The notes: generated by a model not told the origin, from the letters alone. Counted from the stretch's first letter, positions 1 to 7,817 are shown. The stretch: DNA of 64,000 nucleotides from Compostibacter hankyongensis (GCF_039541075.1 NZ_BAABFN010000007.1:62001-126000), one strand, 5' to 3'. Made by a program: numbers and translations.

Positions 1-239
1 CTGACGGTCCCGTTCTGGGTGCCTTTTTCCACAACGGTGGCGCCGGGGACGGGGTTCCCTGACTCGTCTGTTATGGTCCCGTTTACGCTGATCCTGGTAT
101 GACCGGTTTGCAGTTGGTCCGGCAGGATTTTCCCCGGTAAGGCTGTCGGGCATACGGACAGTGCCGGGAGAAGGAGCGCAGTGCCGAGCAGCATACGATG
201 GAGTAAAGCTCTTTTTTCCATAAAGTAAATTTTTATCAT
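1..239 (-). CDS. SusC/RagA-type TonB-dependent receptor, N-terminal fragment (runs off the window)
   Basis: Only the first 73 to 79 codons are present. They encode a positively charged n-region, a hydrophobic signal stretch (LLGTALLLPALSVC) and the start of a carboxypeptidase-regulatory-like domain with the typical NGTITDESGNPVPGATV pattern. This is the standard N-terminus of SusC outer-membrane receptors, which import glycan fragments using TonB energy. Two in-frame ATGs are possible, at 239 (MIKIYFMEKR) and 221 (MEKRALLHR); neither has a clear ribosome binding site. The gene is divergent from the FadR-type regulator at 509, so that protein is the natural candidate for its control. Substrate cannot be told from this fragment. 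Confidence 0.85.
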   Translation of the reverse strand, partial: MIKIYFMEKRALLHRMLLGTALLLPALSVCPTALPGKILPDQLQTGHTRISVNGTITDESGNPVPGATVVEKGTQNGTV

Positions 240-508
240 GCGGATTTCAATCCGGTCGCCGGCCGGTCCTGTAGATCGGCTGACGGGTTCTTTTAATAAG
301 TACTACATAAAACAGACAAAATAATTATTTTGGGGGCTAAAAGTAGTGTTTTATTTATTATTTGTAATACATAATAGAGAATTTTTGTAAAAAAGTGAGA
401 TATTTGCCGGTGAGGGAAGGAGTATCTGCGGGAGAAGTAGCCTTATATTTGTTCCGCAGGTAGGATGTAGGTACGGGCAGCGCCTTTAAATAAGTCAATG
501 ATCGACGG

Positions 509-1222
509 ATGAAGAACGATTCCACGCTCACCGAACAGGTGGAGCAAAAAATACTGAAGTACATTACCGAGCAGGGCTATCAGATCGGCGATACGCTGCC
601 CAGGGAAAACGAGTTTGCCCTCCTGCTGGGGGTCAGCAGGGTAGTGGTGCGCGAAGCGCTTAGCCGTCTGCGGATCATGGGTTTTGTGGAAACCCGGCGG
701 AAACGGGGCACGGTATTAAAGTCGCCCGACATGTTCTACGGGGTAAAGACGATCATCGGTTCCGGCAAGCTGGACCTTGAGTCGCTGAAGGATCTCTTCG
801 AGGTGCGGATCATGCTGGAGATCGGCATGGCCGATTTTATTTTTATGCGCAGGACCGAAAATGACCTGGAAGAGCTGATGCGGATCATACAGGAAGAAAA
901 TGCCACCGGAGAAACCGACTTCGAAAAGCTGGCCCGCCTGGATATACAGTTTCACAGCACATTGTACAAGATATCGGGAAATAAGACCCTGCGGGCTTTC
1001 CAGCACCTGCTCAATACCCTGTTTGTAACCTATTCGAGAAACAAAGACTGGAAGCACAAACAGATCATCTCCCATGAAGCGCTGGCCGGTATCCTGGCCC
1101 ACGGCACGCCGGATGCTTTCCGTTCTGCCATGCGGCTGCACCTGAATACCCGATTCGAGGATATGGAAAAACTGTTCTCGGGTCCGGAAAAACTTCGTAT
1201 GCCCGATGGAGTTAGTCAATAG
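509..1222 (+). CDS. FadR-subfamily GntR transcription regulator
   Basis: The 237-residue protein has an N-terminal GntR winged helix (residues about 8-75, with LPRENEFALLLGVSRVVVRE as the DNA-reading helix region) and a C-terminal all-helical FCD domain. The FCD metal or ligand pocket is recognisable: an Asp and His in RLDIQFHSTLY, a His in ISHEAL and a His in MRLHLNTRF. Such proteins bind DNA as dimers and release it with a small acid or sugar-acid ligand. It is divergent from the SusC gene at the window start, with about 270 bases between, so it probably controls that locus. The ligand is unknown. An upstream ATG at 498 is out of frame and quickly terminated. Confidence 0.9.
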   Translation: MKNDSTLTEQVEQKILKYITEQGYQIGDTLPRENEFALLLGVSRVVVREALSRLRIMGFVETRRKRGTVLKSPDMFYGVKTIIGSGKLDLESLKDLFEVRIMLEIGMADFIFMRRTENDLEELMRIIQEENATGETDFEKLARLDIQFHSTLYKISGNKTLRAFQHLLNTLFVTYSRNKDWKHKQIISHEALAGILAHGTPDAFRSAMRLHLNTRFEDMEKLFSGPEKLRMPDGVSQ

Positions 1223-1255
1223 TCACTGGTTTGAAGTTTGAGGTTTATCGCTTCT

Positions 1256-1310
1256 GGTTTATTTCGCGCATAAAGACTTTAAAATGGTCTCACTGAACGC
1301 TGCGCGTTTC
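1256..1310. repeat. Copy 1 of a 55-bp intergenic repeat
   Basis: It begins GGTTTATTTCGCGCATAA and ends CGCTGCGCGTTTC. It aligns over its whole length with 1326-1379 with about ten mismatches, and its first part resembles 7762-7817. The strand is arbitrary. No coding capacity. Confidence 0.6.
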
Positions 1311-1325
1311 TCGTTTCCGGCTTGA

Positions 1326-1379
1326 GGTTTATCTCGCGCGTAATGATTTTAAACGGTCTCGATGAATGCTGCGCGTTTC
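1326..1379. repeat. Copy 2 of a 55-bp intergenic repeat
   Basis: It begins GGTTTATCTCGCGCGTAATG, includes GGTCTCGATGAATGCTGCGC and ends GTTTC. It lies in tandem with copy 1, with 15 bases between. The motif GAGGTTTATCTCG at its start recurs exactly at the start of the copy at 7762. Confidence 0.6.
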
Positions 1380-1532
1380 CGGTTAATTGCCCGGAATGAA
1401 ACCTAACTTTATCATCAAATCAGCACATCATCAAAGGCGAAGCCTTCACTGAGACAAATAAAAAAACATTATGCACGAAGCAAATTATCAAATCATTAAA
1501 TGCCTTTCACCCTTCACCTTTGACCTTTCACC

Positions 1533-2642
1533 TTATTCCGTCGGATACGTCAGCAGGCTGTGCTGGGTAGCCGTATGGAAATCGCGCCATACCCGGTTGA
1601 TCTCCGTACCGGCCGTGGCGGCGCTGAGCCCGCAATGCGGATATAGTTCGTCCACCAGCTTTCTGGCGGTGGCTGCCAGCTGCCGGCTGGTATTGCTGAC
1701 CGCCTTCAGGGCGTCTGGGGGAACGGAGCCTTCCGTTACAAGACGGTCCCAGGAATCCTGTACGGCGGCGTAAAACGACTGCCGGTCCCGTTGCCAGCTG
1801 TTCCGGCTTTTTTCGAGCAGCTGCTCAGCCAGCAGGATGCGTGGCGCATTGCTGTGCGGCGCTTGCCGCTTCCGGGTAAGCTGATCGTGACACAGCTCCA
1901 TGAAATGGGCCGCCATGCCGGAGCTGTTTACCACCAGGGTGGCTTCGGCAAACTGCAGAAAAGGATATTGATAAAGCGGATCCTTAAGAAAAGCTGAGGC
2001 GCCATCGATGCGAAAGCAACGCGCTGACGGCACCCGCAGCCGTTCTACAGAAAAGCTGTGGCTGGCTGTCGCGATCATGCCGGTGGTCTGCCAGTTCTCC
2101 GTCAGGGTCACCTCATCTTTCAAAAACCAGAAGGATCGTATGAGGGGGCTGCCGTCTTCGTTCCTTAATACCGCGCCATCCTTTTCCAGCACACAGTTGA
2201 CCGTGAATACGGTAGCATGCGGCGCTCCCGTGGCGTAATCCCAGGAACCGGTGATCTCATAGCCGTTACCGGTACAGATTGCCCTGCCGGAGGGCCGTCC
2301 GCTGCCGGCGAGACAGACCTCCGGGTCGTGGAAGAGCCGGACGGCCACATCCGGCGGCAGGAACCCGACGAACCAGCACGCGCCGCTGCAAAGGGTAACC
2401 GTCCATCCCACGCTGCCGTCGGCCCAGGCCAGGCTTTCCTCGGTGTGCAGCGCTTCCGGCAGCGTCAGCTGCAAGCCTCCGTAATCCCGGGGCACAAACA
2501 GTTTAAACCACCGCTGCGCATAGATCAGCTCCAGCTGCCGCGGATGCAGCTTTCCTGATTTTTCGGCTGCGGCAGCGGTTTGCCGGAGCGTTTTTACAAA
2601 AGAAGGTTGAAGAAAGGCGGAAGGGTGTGGTACAGTCTGCAT
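1533..2642 (-). CDS. Acyl-CoA-dehydrogenase-fold flavoprotein, probably monooxygenase-like, under a TPP riboswitch
   Basis: The 369-residue protein has the acyl-CoA dehydrogenase layout: a helical N-terminus with FVPRDYGGLQLTLPE, a middle beta domain (GNGYEITGSWDYATGAP, typical of the strand region that covers the flavin) and a helical C-terminus. The C-terminus lacks the YEG-type catalytic glutamate of true dehydrogenases. It ends in INRVWRDFHTATQH, which resembles the RDxxxxxxH pattern of the flavin monooxygenase branch (HsaA/DszC-like). The exact reaction is unknown. The gene stands alone, and the 5' region (2722-2870, same strand) is a clear TPP riboswitch, so expression should fall when thiamine diphosphate is plentiful. 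That suggests a role linked to thiamine precursors or salvage, which is inference. Confidence 0.8.
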   Translation of the reverse strand: MQTVPHPSAFLQPSFVKTLRQTAAAAEKSGKLHPRQLELIYAQRWFKLFVPRDYGGLQLTLPEALHTEESLAWADGSVGWTVTLCSGACWFVGFLPPDVAVRLFHDPEVCLAGSGRPSGRAICTGNGYEITGSWDYATGAPHATVFTVNCVLEKDGAVLRNEDGSPLIRSFWFLKDEVTLTENWQTTGMIATASHSFSVERLRVPSARCFRIDGASAFLKDPLYQYPFLQFAEATLVVNSSGMAAHFMELCHDQLTRKRQAPHSNAPRILLAEQLLEKSRNSWQRDRQSFYAAVQDSWDRLVTEGSVPPDALKAVSNTSRQLAATARKLVDELYPHCGLSAATAGTEINRVWRDFHTATQHSLLTYPTE

Positions 2643-2721
2643 GATCCTGGGTTTTACGATGATGTCTTTACGCTTATCCCAAGAAGTGCAAAGCGCCCCG
2701 GCTTCACAGCGGTATCCGCTT

Positions 2722-2870
2722 AATCCCTACGCCGGCATTATCCGGATCAGGTTTATGAAAGCACAGTCAACGGCGCTTTCAACGGGTATGATCTCAGCCT
2801 GTCTTTCAGCGGGGCAGGAGCGGCCGGTTTCCGGTCCGCTGCTATCCCGTCAAGGCACCCCTTGGAAATA
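2722..2870 (-). promoter_or_regulatory. TPP (thiamine diphosphate) riboswitch aptamer
   Basis: Read on the minus strand, the conserved blocks come in the right order: GGGGTGCC (about 2855-2862), an extended stem-loop containing CCGGAAACCGG, CTGAGA followed by ATACCC, and CCTGATCCGGATAATGCC then GCGTAGGGA. These match the THI-element core, including the pyrimidine-sensing CTGAGA loop and the pyrophosphate-sensing GATAATGCC bulge. The stem between the first two blocks is longer than in E. coli thiM. About 78 bases separate the aptamer from the ATG at 2642. No T-run terminator is visible there, so translational control is more likely than attenuation. Confidence 0.92.
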
Positions 2871-2876
2871 TGATCG

Positions 2877-2884
2877 CAAAGATA
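2877..2884 (-). promoter_or_regulatory. Bacteroidota -7 promoter element before the riboswitch
   Basis: The minus strand reads TATCTTTG, matching TAnnTTTG. It lies 7 bases upstream of the riboswitch 5' end, so transcription would start at about the first base of the aptamer. A good -33 TTTG is not seen at the expected distance. Confidence 0.55.
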
Positions 2885-2956
2885 GGGAGAAAAAGCCGCT
2901 GTGCCTACCGGATCATGAAAAGAAATGCGGGCCGCAGGAGCCTCATGAATTTTATT

Positions 2957-2972
2957 TTAATCATTTGATTAA
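2957..2972. promoter_or_regulatory. TetR operator candidate O1 (perfect 16-bp palindrome)
   Basis: TTAATCATTTGATTAA is identical to its own reverse complement apart from the central TT/AA pair. The same site, in the other orientation, is at 3660-3675. O1 lies just upstream of the -33 element of the tetR promoter. Two copies flanking the only TetR gene argue for autoregulation. Confidence 0.75.
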
Positions 2973-2976
2973 AAAA

Positions 2977-3009
2977 TTTGTTTAATTCTGAAAATAGTTT
3001 TTATCTTTG
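2977..3009 (+). promoter_or_regulatory. Promoter of the tetR/efflux locus
   Basis: TTTG at 2977-2980, 21 bases, then TATCTTTG at 3002-3009, a good match to the Bacteroidota sigma-ABfr promoter. Transcription would begin about 3016, leaving a leader of roughly a dozen bases before the ATG at 3029. Confidence 0.65.
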
Positions 3010-3028
3010 TCCTGCACAACGCAATGAT

Positions 3029-3643
3029 ATGGCCAGGCAAAAGAAAACAGATACCGATCTTTCCACGGAAGAAAAGATAAAGGAAGCGGCCCGGAAGGTT
3101 TTTACCCGCAAAGGATACGCCGCCACCCGTACGCGCGATATTGCGGAAGAGGCCGGTATTAACCTGGCCCTGCTCAACTATTATTTCCGGAGCAAGGAAA
3201 AGCTGTTTCATCAGGTAATGGTAGAAAAGGTGCAGCAGCTCTTCAGCGTGATCGCTCCCATTGTCAATGATTCGTCTATCAGCCTGGAGTCCAAGATCAG
3301 CCGCATTGCCGAAAGCTATATTGATATGCTGTTAAAGCATCCGGACCTGCCTATTTTTGTACTGAGCGAGCTCAGGAATAACGTGCCCAGCTTTATGAAC
3401 ATCGTGCATCCGGAAAAGCTCATCCGGAACTCTTCGCTGGTTACGCAGCTGAAAAAGGCGCGGCCGGACATAAACCCTTTGCATTTTCTGGCGAATATCC
3501 TCGGGATGGTGCTGTTTCCCTTTATCGCACAACCCGTGTTTGTGGCCGCACTGGCCCTGGATGCGCGGCAATTTAAGCAGATGATGGAAGAAAGAAAGCA
3601 GCTTATACCCGCATGGGTAAAAGCTATGCTGAAGACGAAATAA
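3029..3643 (+). CDS. TetR/AcrR-family repressor of the adjacent efflux operon
   Basis: The 204-residue protein has a TetR helix-turn-helix at residues about 15-60 (AARKVFTRKGYAATRTRDIA, then NYYFRSKEKLFHQV) and a helical ligand domain. The frame is open upstream to 2978, but that ATG lies before the promoter -7 box, so ATG 3029 (MARQKKTDTD) is the better start. It resembles CecR/YbiH, which controls YbhGFSR in E. coli, and the neighbours are the same kind of system. Identical palindromes before this gene and before tolC support control of both itself and the efflux genes. The inducer is unknown. Confidence 0.9.
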   Translation: MARQKKTDTDLSTEEKIKEAARKVFTRKGYAATRTRDIAEEAGINLALLNYYFRSKEKLFHQVMVEKVQQLFSVIAPIVNDSSISLESKISRIAESYIDMLLKHPDLPIFVLSELRNNVPSFMNIVHPEKLIRNSSLVTQLKKARPDINPLHFLANILGMVLFPFIAQPVFVAALALDARQFKQMMEERKQLIPAWVKAMLKTK

Positions 3644-3659
3644 TTTTTTTGACCCGGAA

Positions 3660-3675
3660 TTAATCAAATGATTAA
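3660..3675. promoter_or_regulatory. TetR operator candidate O2 (same palindrome as O1)
   Basis: TTAATCAAATGATTAA is the reverse complement of O1. It ends 5 bases before the tolC ATG in a 37-base gap. No full promoter was found in that gap, so O2 may act as a roadblock to read-through from tetR or on an undetected promoter. Confidence 0.72.
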
Positions 3676-3680
3676 ATTAA

Positions 3681-4973
3681 ATGAATAAGATCACACGCAT
3701 CCGGAATCTTGTATGGGCGGCGGTTGTACTGGGCGCGGGGACGAATATCCATGCGCAATCCACCCGGCTTACCCTGGACGAATGTTATGCGCTGGCCAGG
3801 TCCCATTACCCGCAGACCAGGAAGCTGGAACTGGTTGCCCGCAGCAGCGGCTATGCCCTTTCCAATGCGGCAAAGCTTTACCTTCCGCAGCTGTCCATCA
3901 GCGGACAGGCTTCTTACCAGTCCGAGACGATGGACTTTTCAGAAGTGCTGGGTGAAGGAGCGCCGCCCGGCATACACTTTCCCGAGATCAGCAAAGACCA
4001 GTACAAAGTACAGGCGGAAATCAGCCAGACGATTTACGACGGAGGCGAGATAAGCAACCGCCGCGCCTATATCCGCGCCGATCAGGCCATGCGGCAGCAA
4101 CAGGTGGAGGTATCCCTGTACGCGGTCAAAGAGCGGGTGAACCAGGTTTATTTCTCCATCCTGCTGATGGAAGAGCAGCTCCGGCAGAATGAAATCCGGA
4201 AAGCCGATCTGCAAAGCGCTGCAGACAAGACCGCTGCTGCGCTTGACAACGGCGCCGCTTTTCGCAGCGATCTGAATGAGCTGAAGGCTGAGATCGTGAA
4301 TGCTGATATGACCGGCACTACGCTCCGCACAGGCCGTTCTGCCTATCTGCGAATGCTGGGTATCCTGATCGGGCAGGCGCTGGGCGACAGCACCAGGCTG
4401 GTAAAGCCGGAACCTCCTGCTCCGGCCCGTGATATCCGCCGGCCCGAGCTCAAAGGGTTTGCGCTTCAGGATAACCTCTATGACGTAAGGGAAAAGCAGC
4501 TGGGCACCGCCTATCTGCCCCGCCTGAGCGCTTTTGTACAGGGTGCATACGGCCGGCCTACCCTGAATATCATTGACAACAACTGGGGTCCCTGGTATAT
4601 CGCCGGCGCACGGCTCAGCTGGAACCTGAGCAGTCTCTATTCGCTGAAAAACAACAGGCGCTCGCTGGAAGTGGACCGGCAGAACCTGGCCGCCGACAAG
4701 GCTACCTTTCTGCTCAATACCGGTCTTTCGCTTGAGCAAGAGGAGGGCGATATCGATAAATACCGCGCGCTTGTCGCCGAAGACAGAAAAGCCATAGCGC
4801 TCCGGTCAGCCGTTACACAGTCGGCCCGAGCGCAGCTGGAAAACGGCGTGATCACCACCCATGAATATATCGCCCAGCTCAATGCCGAGCATATGGCCCG
4901 TCAGACGCTTATCCTGCATAACCTGCAGCTGTTGCAGGCCCAATACAAACTCAAACACATCACCGGTAACTGA
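3681..4973 (+). CDS. TolC-family outer-membrane efflux protein
   Basis: This 430-residue protein has a signal peptide (VWAAVVLGAGTNIHA, cleaved before QS) followed by LTLDECYALARSHYPQ, the usual start of the outer-membrane efflux protein repeat. Two tandem helical repeats with coiled-coil character follow (VYFSILLMEEQLRQNEI; LSLEQEEGDIDKYRAL). Its length fits the family. It would form the outer-membrane exit duct for the ABC pump encoded downstream. It is co-oriented with tetR and the five following genes, with a 14-base gap to the HlyD gene. Confidence 0.92.
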   Translation: MNKITRIRNLVWAAVVLGAGTNIHAQSTRLTLDECYALARSHYPQTRKLELVARSSGYALSNAAKLYLPQLSISGQASYQSETMDFSEVLGEGAPPGIHFPEISKDQYKVQAEISQTIYDGGEISNRRAYIRADQAMRQQQVEVSLYAVKERVNQVYFSILLMEEQLRQNEIRKADLQSAADKTAAALDNGAAFRSDLNELKAEIVNADMTGTTLRTGRSAYLRMLGILIGQALGDSTRLVKPEPPAPARDIRRPELKGFALQDNLYDVREKQLGTAYLPRLSAFVQGAYGRPTLNIIDNNWGPWYIAGARLSWNLSSLYSLKNNRRSLEVDRQNLAADKATFLLNTGLSLEQEEGDIDKYRALVAEDRKAIALRSAVTQSARAQLENGVITTHEYIAQLNAEHMARQTLILHNLQLLQAQYKLKHITGN

Positions 4974-4987
4974 TCAATCATCCTGTC

Positions 4988-5953
4988 ATGAAACAAACCT
5001 ATTTACAAACGGGGTACGGTTTCCCTGCCATGCTGCTCCTGGCCTTCCTGCTGGCTTCCTGTAGTCACAAGAACGATTATGATGCATCGGGTAATTTTGA
5101 AGCCGACGAAGTGATCGTTTCCGCACAGCAAAACGGGGAGCTGCTGTCGTTCCCCATTCAGGAAGGAGACCGGTTGAAGGCCGGTGAAGCCGTGGGTCAG
5201 ATCGACGTCACCCTCTCCCGGCTCGGAAAGGAACAGGTGGAAGCTTCCATTACAGCCCTGCGTCAGAAGACAAGCAATGCCGCCCCGCAGACAGAGCTGG
5301 TCCGCCGCCAGCTGGCGGTGCAGCAGGCCCGGCTGGAACAGCAGCAGCGGGAGCGGAGCCGGACGGCCAATCTGGTCAAGGCCGATGCCGCTACCCAAAA
5401 GCAGCTGGATGATATCGATGCCGCCATAGAGCAGCTGCAAAAGGAGATGAACGCCACCCGGCAGCAAATCCGGCTGGGAGAGTCCAACACCGCTACGCAG
5501 AACCGGGGCATCCTGAGCGAACGCTCTCCACTTGAAGTAACGGCCCGGCAGTACCAGGAGCAGATCGACCGGGGACAGATCATCAATCCCATCTCCGGCG
5601 TTGTGCTGACCAAGTATGCCCTCCGGGGCGAGGTAACGGCCATCGGGAAGCCGTTGTATAAAATTGCCGACACCGATACGCTGAGCCTCAAAGCCTATGT
5701 GACCGGCGACGCGCTTACACAGATCAAAACCGGTCAGCCCGTGACCGTCCGCATCGACCAGGGGAAAAAAGCCTATAAAAATTATAGCGGTATTATCACC
5801 TGGATATCTTCCAAGTCGGAATTTACACCCAAGACCATCCAGACAAAAAGCGAGCGGGCCAACCTGGTATACGCCATCAAGGTGCGGGTAAAAAACGACG
5901 GCTATCTCAAGATCGGGATGTATGGAGAAGTGCTTTGGCACCATCCGGAATAA
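4988..5953 (+). CDS. HlyD/YbhG-type membrane fusion lipoprotein
   Basis: The 321-residue protein starts with a lipoprotein signal (LLLAFLLASC, cysteine at about residue 25), so it should be anchored in the inner membrane and face the periplasm. A biotinyl-lipoyl half motif (VIVSAQQNGELLSFPIQEGD), a long coiled-coil hairpin (residues about 85-185, rich in Gln and Arg) and a returning lipoyl half (INPISGVVLTKYALRGE) follow. This arrangement matches YbhG-like adaptors that join ABC-2 exporters to TolC. It sits between tolC and the ATPase genes and is probably cotranscribed with them. Confidence 0.9.
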   Translation: MKQTYLQTGYGFPAMLLLAFLLASCSHKNDYDASGNFEADEVIVSAQQNGELLSFPIQEGDRLKAGEAVGQIDVTLSRLGKEQVEASITALRQKTSNAAPQTELVRRQLAVQQARLEQQQRERSRTANLVKADAATQKQLDDIDAAIEQLQKEMNATRQQIRLGESNTATQNRGILSERSPLEVTARQYQEQIDRGQIINPISGVVLTKYALRGEVTAIGKPLYKIADTDTLSLKAYVTGDALTQIKTGQPVTVRIDQGKKAYKNYSGIITWISSKSEFTPKTIQTKSERANLVYAIKVRVKNDGYLKIGMYGEVLWHHPE

Positions 5954-5992
5954 TCGTGACAAATGCGGGCCGGGCCCGAAAAACTGCATAGT

Positions 5993-6940
5993 ATGGCATC
6001 ATCGGTAATACTCGAAAACCTGGTCAAGACCTATAACGGAGGAGAGGTGCTGGCGGTAGATGACGTGTCTTTTGAAGTAAAGGATGGAGAGCTGTTCGGG
6101 CTGATCGGACCCGACGGGGCCGGCAAGACCTCCATCTTCCGCATCCTCACCACCCTGCTGCTGGCGGATAAGGGAACTGCCCGCGTAGCGGAATATGATG
6201 TGGTAAAGGACTACCGCGCTATCCGTAACTGCGTCGGCTATATGCCTGGCAGGTTTTCCCTTTATCAGGACCTTACCATCCAGGAGAACCTCGAATTCTT
6301 TGCCACCGTATTTGGCACCACTATACAGGCCAATTACGACCTCATCAAGGATATTTATGAGCAGATCAAGCCATTCGGCCATCGCCGGGCCGGTAAGCTT
6401 TCGGGAGGCATGAAGCAGAAGCTGGCCCTTTGCTGCGCCCTGATCCACAAACCCCGGGTGCTGCTGCTGGACGAACCCACTACGGGGGTGGATGTGGTTT
6501 CGCGGAAGGAGTTCTGGGATATGCTGAAAAGGCTGAAGCAGCAGGGGATCACCATATTGGTCTCCACACCGTATATGGATGAGGCCAACCGTTGCGAGCG
6601 GATCGCGCTGATCCAGAAAGGCCGCATCCTGTCGGTGGATACCCCGCAGCAGATCATTGATGCTTTTCCGAAGACGCTCTATGCGGTCCGCTCCGCCGAT
6701 ATCTACCGGCTGCTGCAGGATGTCCGGCAGATGGAGGAAGTGGAGAGCTGCTACACCTTCGGGGAGTTCCTGCATGTGACCTTCCGGGATGACCGGCCGG
6801 ATGCTGCCGGCCGCCTGAAGGACTATGTGGCAAAAAAGGGTCATACCGATGTGGTGGCGGAAAAGACCGCTCCCGGCATAGAAGACAGTTTTATCCGGCT
6901 GACGAATGAACATCCGGAGATACAGGAAAAAGTATCTTAA
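5993..6940 (+). CDS. ABC exporter ATPase, YbhF N-half type (NBD1)
   Basis: The 315-residue protein has Walker A GPDGAGKTS, signature LSGGMKQK, and Walker B VLLLDEPTTGVD. The H-loop position reads VSTPYMDEA, with Pro where the switch His is expected. The signature is canonical. A C-terminal extension of about 90 residues follows the nucleotide-binding domain. ATG 5993 (MASSVILENL) starts exactly at the domain; an in-frame ATG at 5963 would add ten unconserved residues. In E. coli YbhF, two such domains are fused; here they are separate genes. It would power drug or cation export through the permeases at 7845 and 8948. Confidence 0.9.
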   Translation: MASSVILENLVKTYNGGEVLAVDDVSFEVKDGELFGLIGPDGAGKTSIFRILTTLLLADKGTARVAEYDVVKDYRAIRNCVGYMPGRFSLYQDLTIQENLEFFATVFGTTIQANYDLIKDIYEQIKPFGHRRAGKLSGGMKQKLALCCALIHKPRVLLLDEPTTGVDVVSRKEFWDMLKRLKQQGITILVSTPYMDEANRCERIALIQKGRILSVDTPQQIIDAFPKTLYAVRSADIYRLLQDVRQMEEVESCYTFGEFLHVTFRDDRPDAAGRLKDYVAKKGHTDVVAEKTAPGIEDSFIRLTNEHPEIQEKVS

Positions 6941-6959
6941 TCATTTTTAAAAGCCGACC

Positions 6960-7700
6960 ATGGCAGAGCAAGCGATCATCTGTAAGGACCTGACCAAGCG
7001 CTTTGGCGATTTTTATGCGGTAAACAAGATCTCGTTTGAGGTGGATAAGGGGGAGATATTTGGTTTCCTCGGCGCCAACGGGGCAGGGAAGACAACGGCC
7101 ATCCGGATGCTTTGCGGTCTTTCTTATCCCACATCCGGAGAAGCTACGGTAGCCGGCTTTAACGTATACCGGCAGCAGGAATCCATCAAGAGAAGCATCG
7201 GCTATATGAGCCAGAAGTTTTCTTTATATGAAAATCTTACCGTACTGGAGAACATCACTTTTTTCGGAGGTATCTACGGTGTGCCCCGCAGGGAAATAAA
7301 AGAAAGGAGCCGCAGCCTGGTGGAGACCCTCGGCCTGCAGCGGGAAGCGGGAAAGATGGTCGGGGAGCTGCCGCTGGGCTGGAAGCAGAAGCTGGCTTTC
7401 TCCGTGGCGATATTTCACCATCCCCGGATCGTTTTTCTCGATGAGCCGACCGGGGGCGTGGACCCCGTCACCCGCCGCCAGTTCTGGGACATGATCTACG
7501 AAGCGGCGGCTTCGGGTATCACCATCTTCGTGACCACCCACTACATGGATGAAGCCGAATACTGTAATCGTATATCCGTGATGGTGGATGGAAAGATGGC
7601 CGCGCTGGATACGCCGACCAACCTGAAAAAACAGTTTTCCGCGGCGGACATGGATGAGGTTTTCTACCAGCTGGCCCGAGGGGCAAAGCGTGCTGAGTAA
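6960..7700 (+). CDS. ABC exporter ATPase, YbhF C-half type (NBD2)
   Basis: The 246-residue protein has Walker A GANGAGKTT, Walker B IVFLDEPTGGVD and an intact H-loop (VTTHYMDEAEYC), but its signature motif is degenerate (LPLGWKQK instead of LSGGQ). Paired with NBD1, one composite ATP site would have both defects and the other would be fully canonical, as in asymmetric ABC exporters. It follows NBD1 after 19 bases. A 144-base gap holding a repeat separates it from the permease genes. Confidence 0.9.
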   Translation: MAEQAIICKDLTKRFGDFYAVNKISFEVDKGEIFGFLGANGAGKTTAIRMLCGLSYPTSGEATVAGFNVYRQQESIKRSIGYMSQKFSLYENLTVLENITFFGGIYGVPRREIKERSRSLVETLGLQREAGKMVGELPLGWKQKLAFSVAIFHHPRIVFLDEPTGGVDPVTRRQFWDMIYEAAASGITIFVTTHYMDEAEYCNRISVMVDGKMAALDTPTNLKKQFSAADMDEVFYQLARGAKRAE

Positions 7701-7761
7701 AAGAACGGATATGAAATCGAGCTTGATCATATTTATCGCAGAGCGGGAGGTTAGTATGCGA

Positions 7762-7817
7762 GGTTTATCTCGTTCATAATAATAGTCATAGGGCTCGATG
7801 CACCTTCGGTGTCGTCC
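7762..7817. repeat. Copy 3 of the 55-bp intergenic repeat, inside the efflux operon
   Basis: It starts with GGTTTATCTCG, preceded by GA as in the copy at 1326, and continues with a GGCTCGATGCACC block that parallels GGTCTCGATGAATGC. The 3' half is diverged and contains the hairpin CACCTTCGGTG. It fills most of the gap between the NBD2 gene and the first permease gene. Confidence 0.5.

Larger units (their letters stand above)
1223..1532. other. Intergenic stretch made largely of short repeats
   Basis: These 310 bases hold no convincing gene. They contain two diverged copies of a 55-bp unit (1256-1310 and 1326-1379), one stretch of the ATCATCAAATC type (about 1408-1435, with an 18-base block also found at 56169), and a minus-oriented block of the GGTAAAR heptamer (about 1504-1535). 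The two converging genes on either side end at its borders. No hairpin with a T-run was seen. Confidence 0.6.

Noticed and set aside
363..371. TGTAATACA as a possible operator of the GntR regulator
   Set aside because: The palindrome is only nine bases in an AT-rich stretch, with no second copy in the divergent region to support it.
2641..2985. A 114-codon plus-strand frame opposite the TPP riboswitch
   Set aside because: It runs antisense to a well-conserved aptamer and has no family match, so it is a chance frame.
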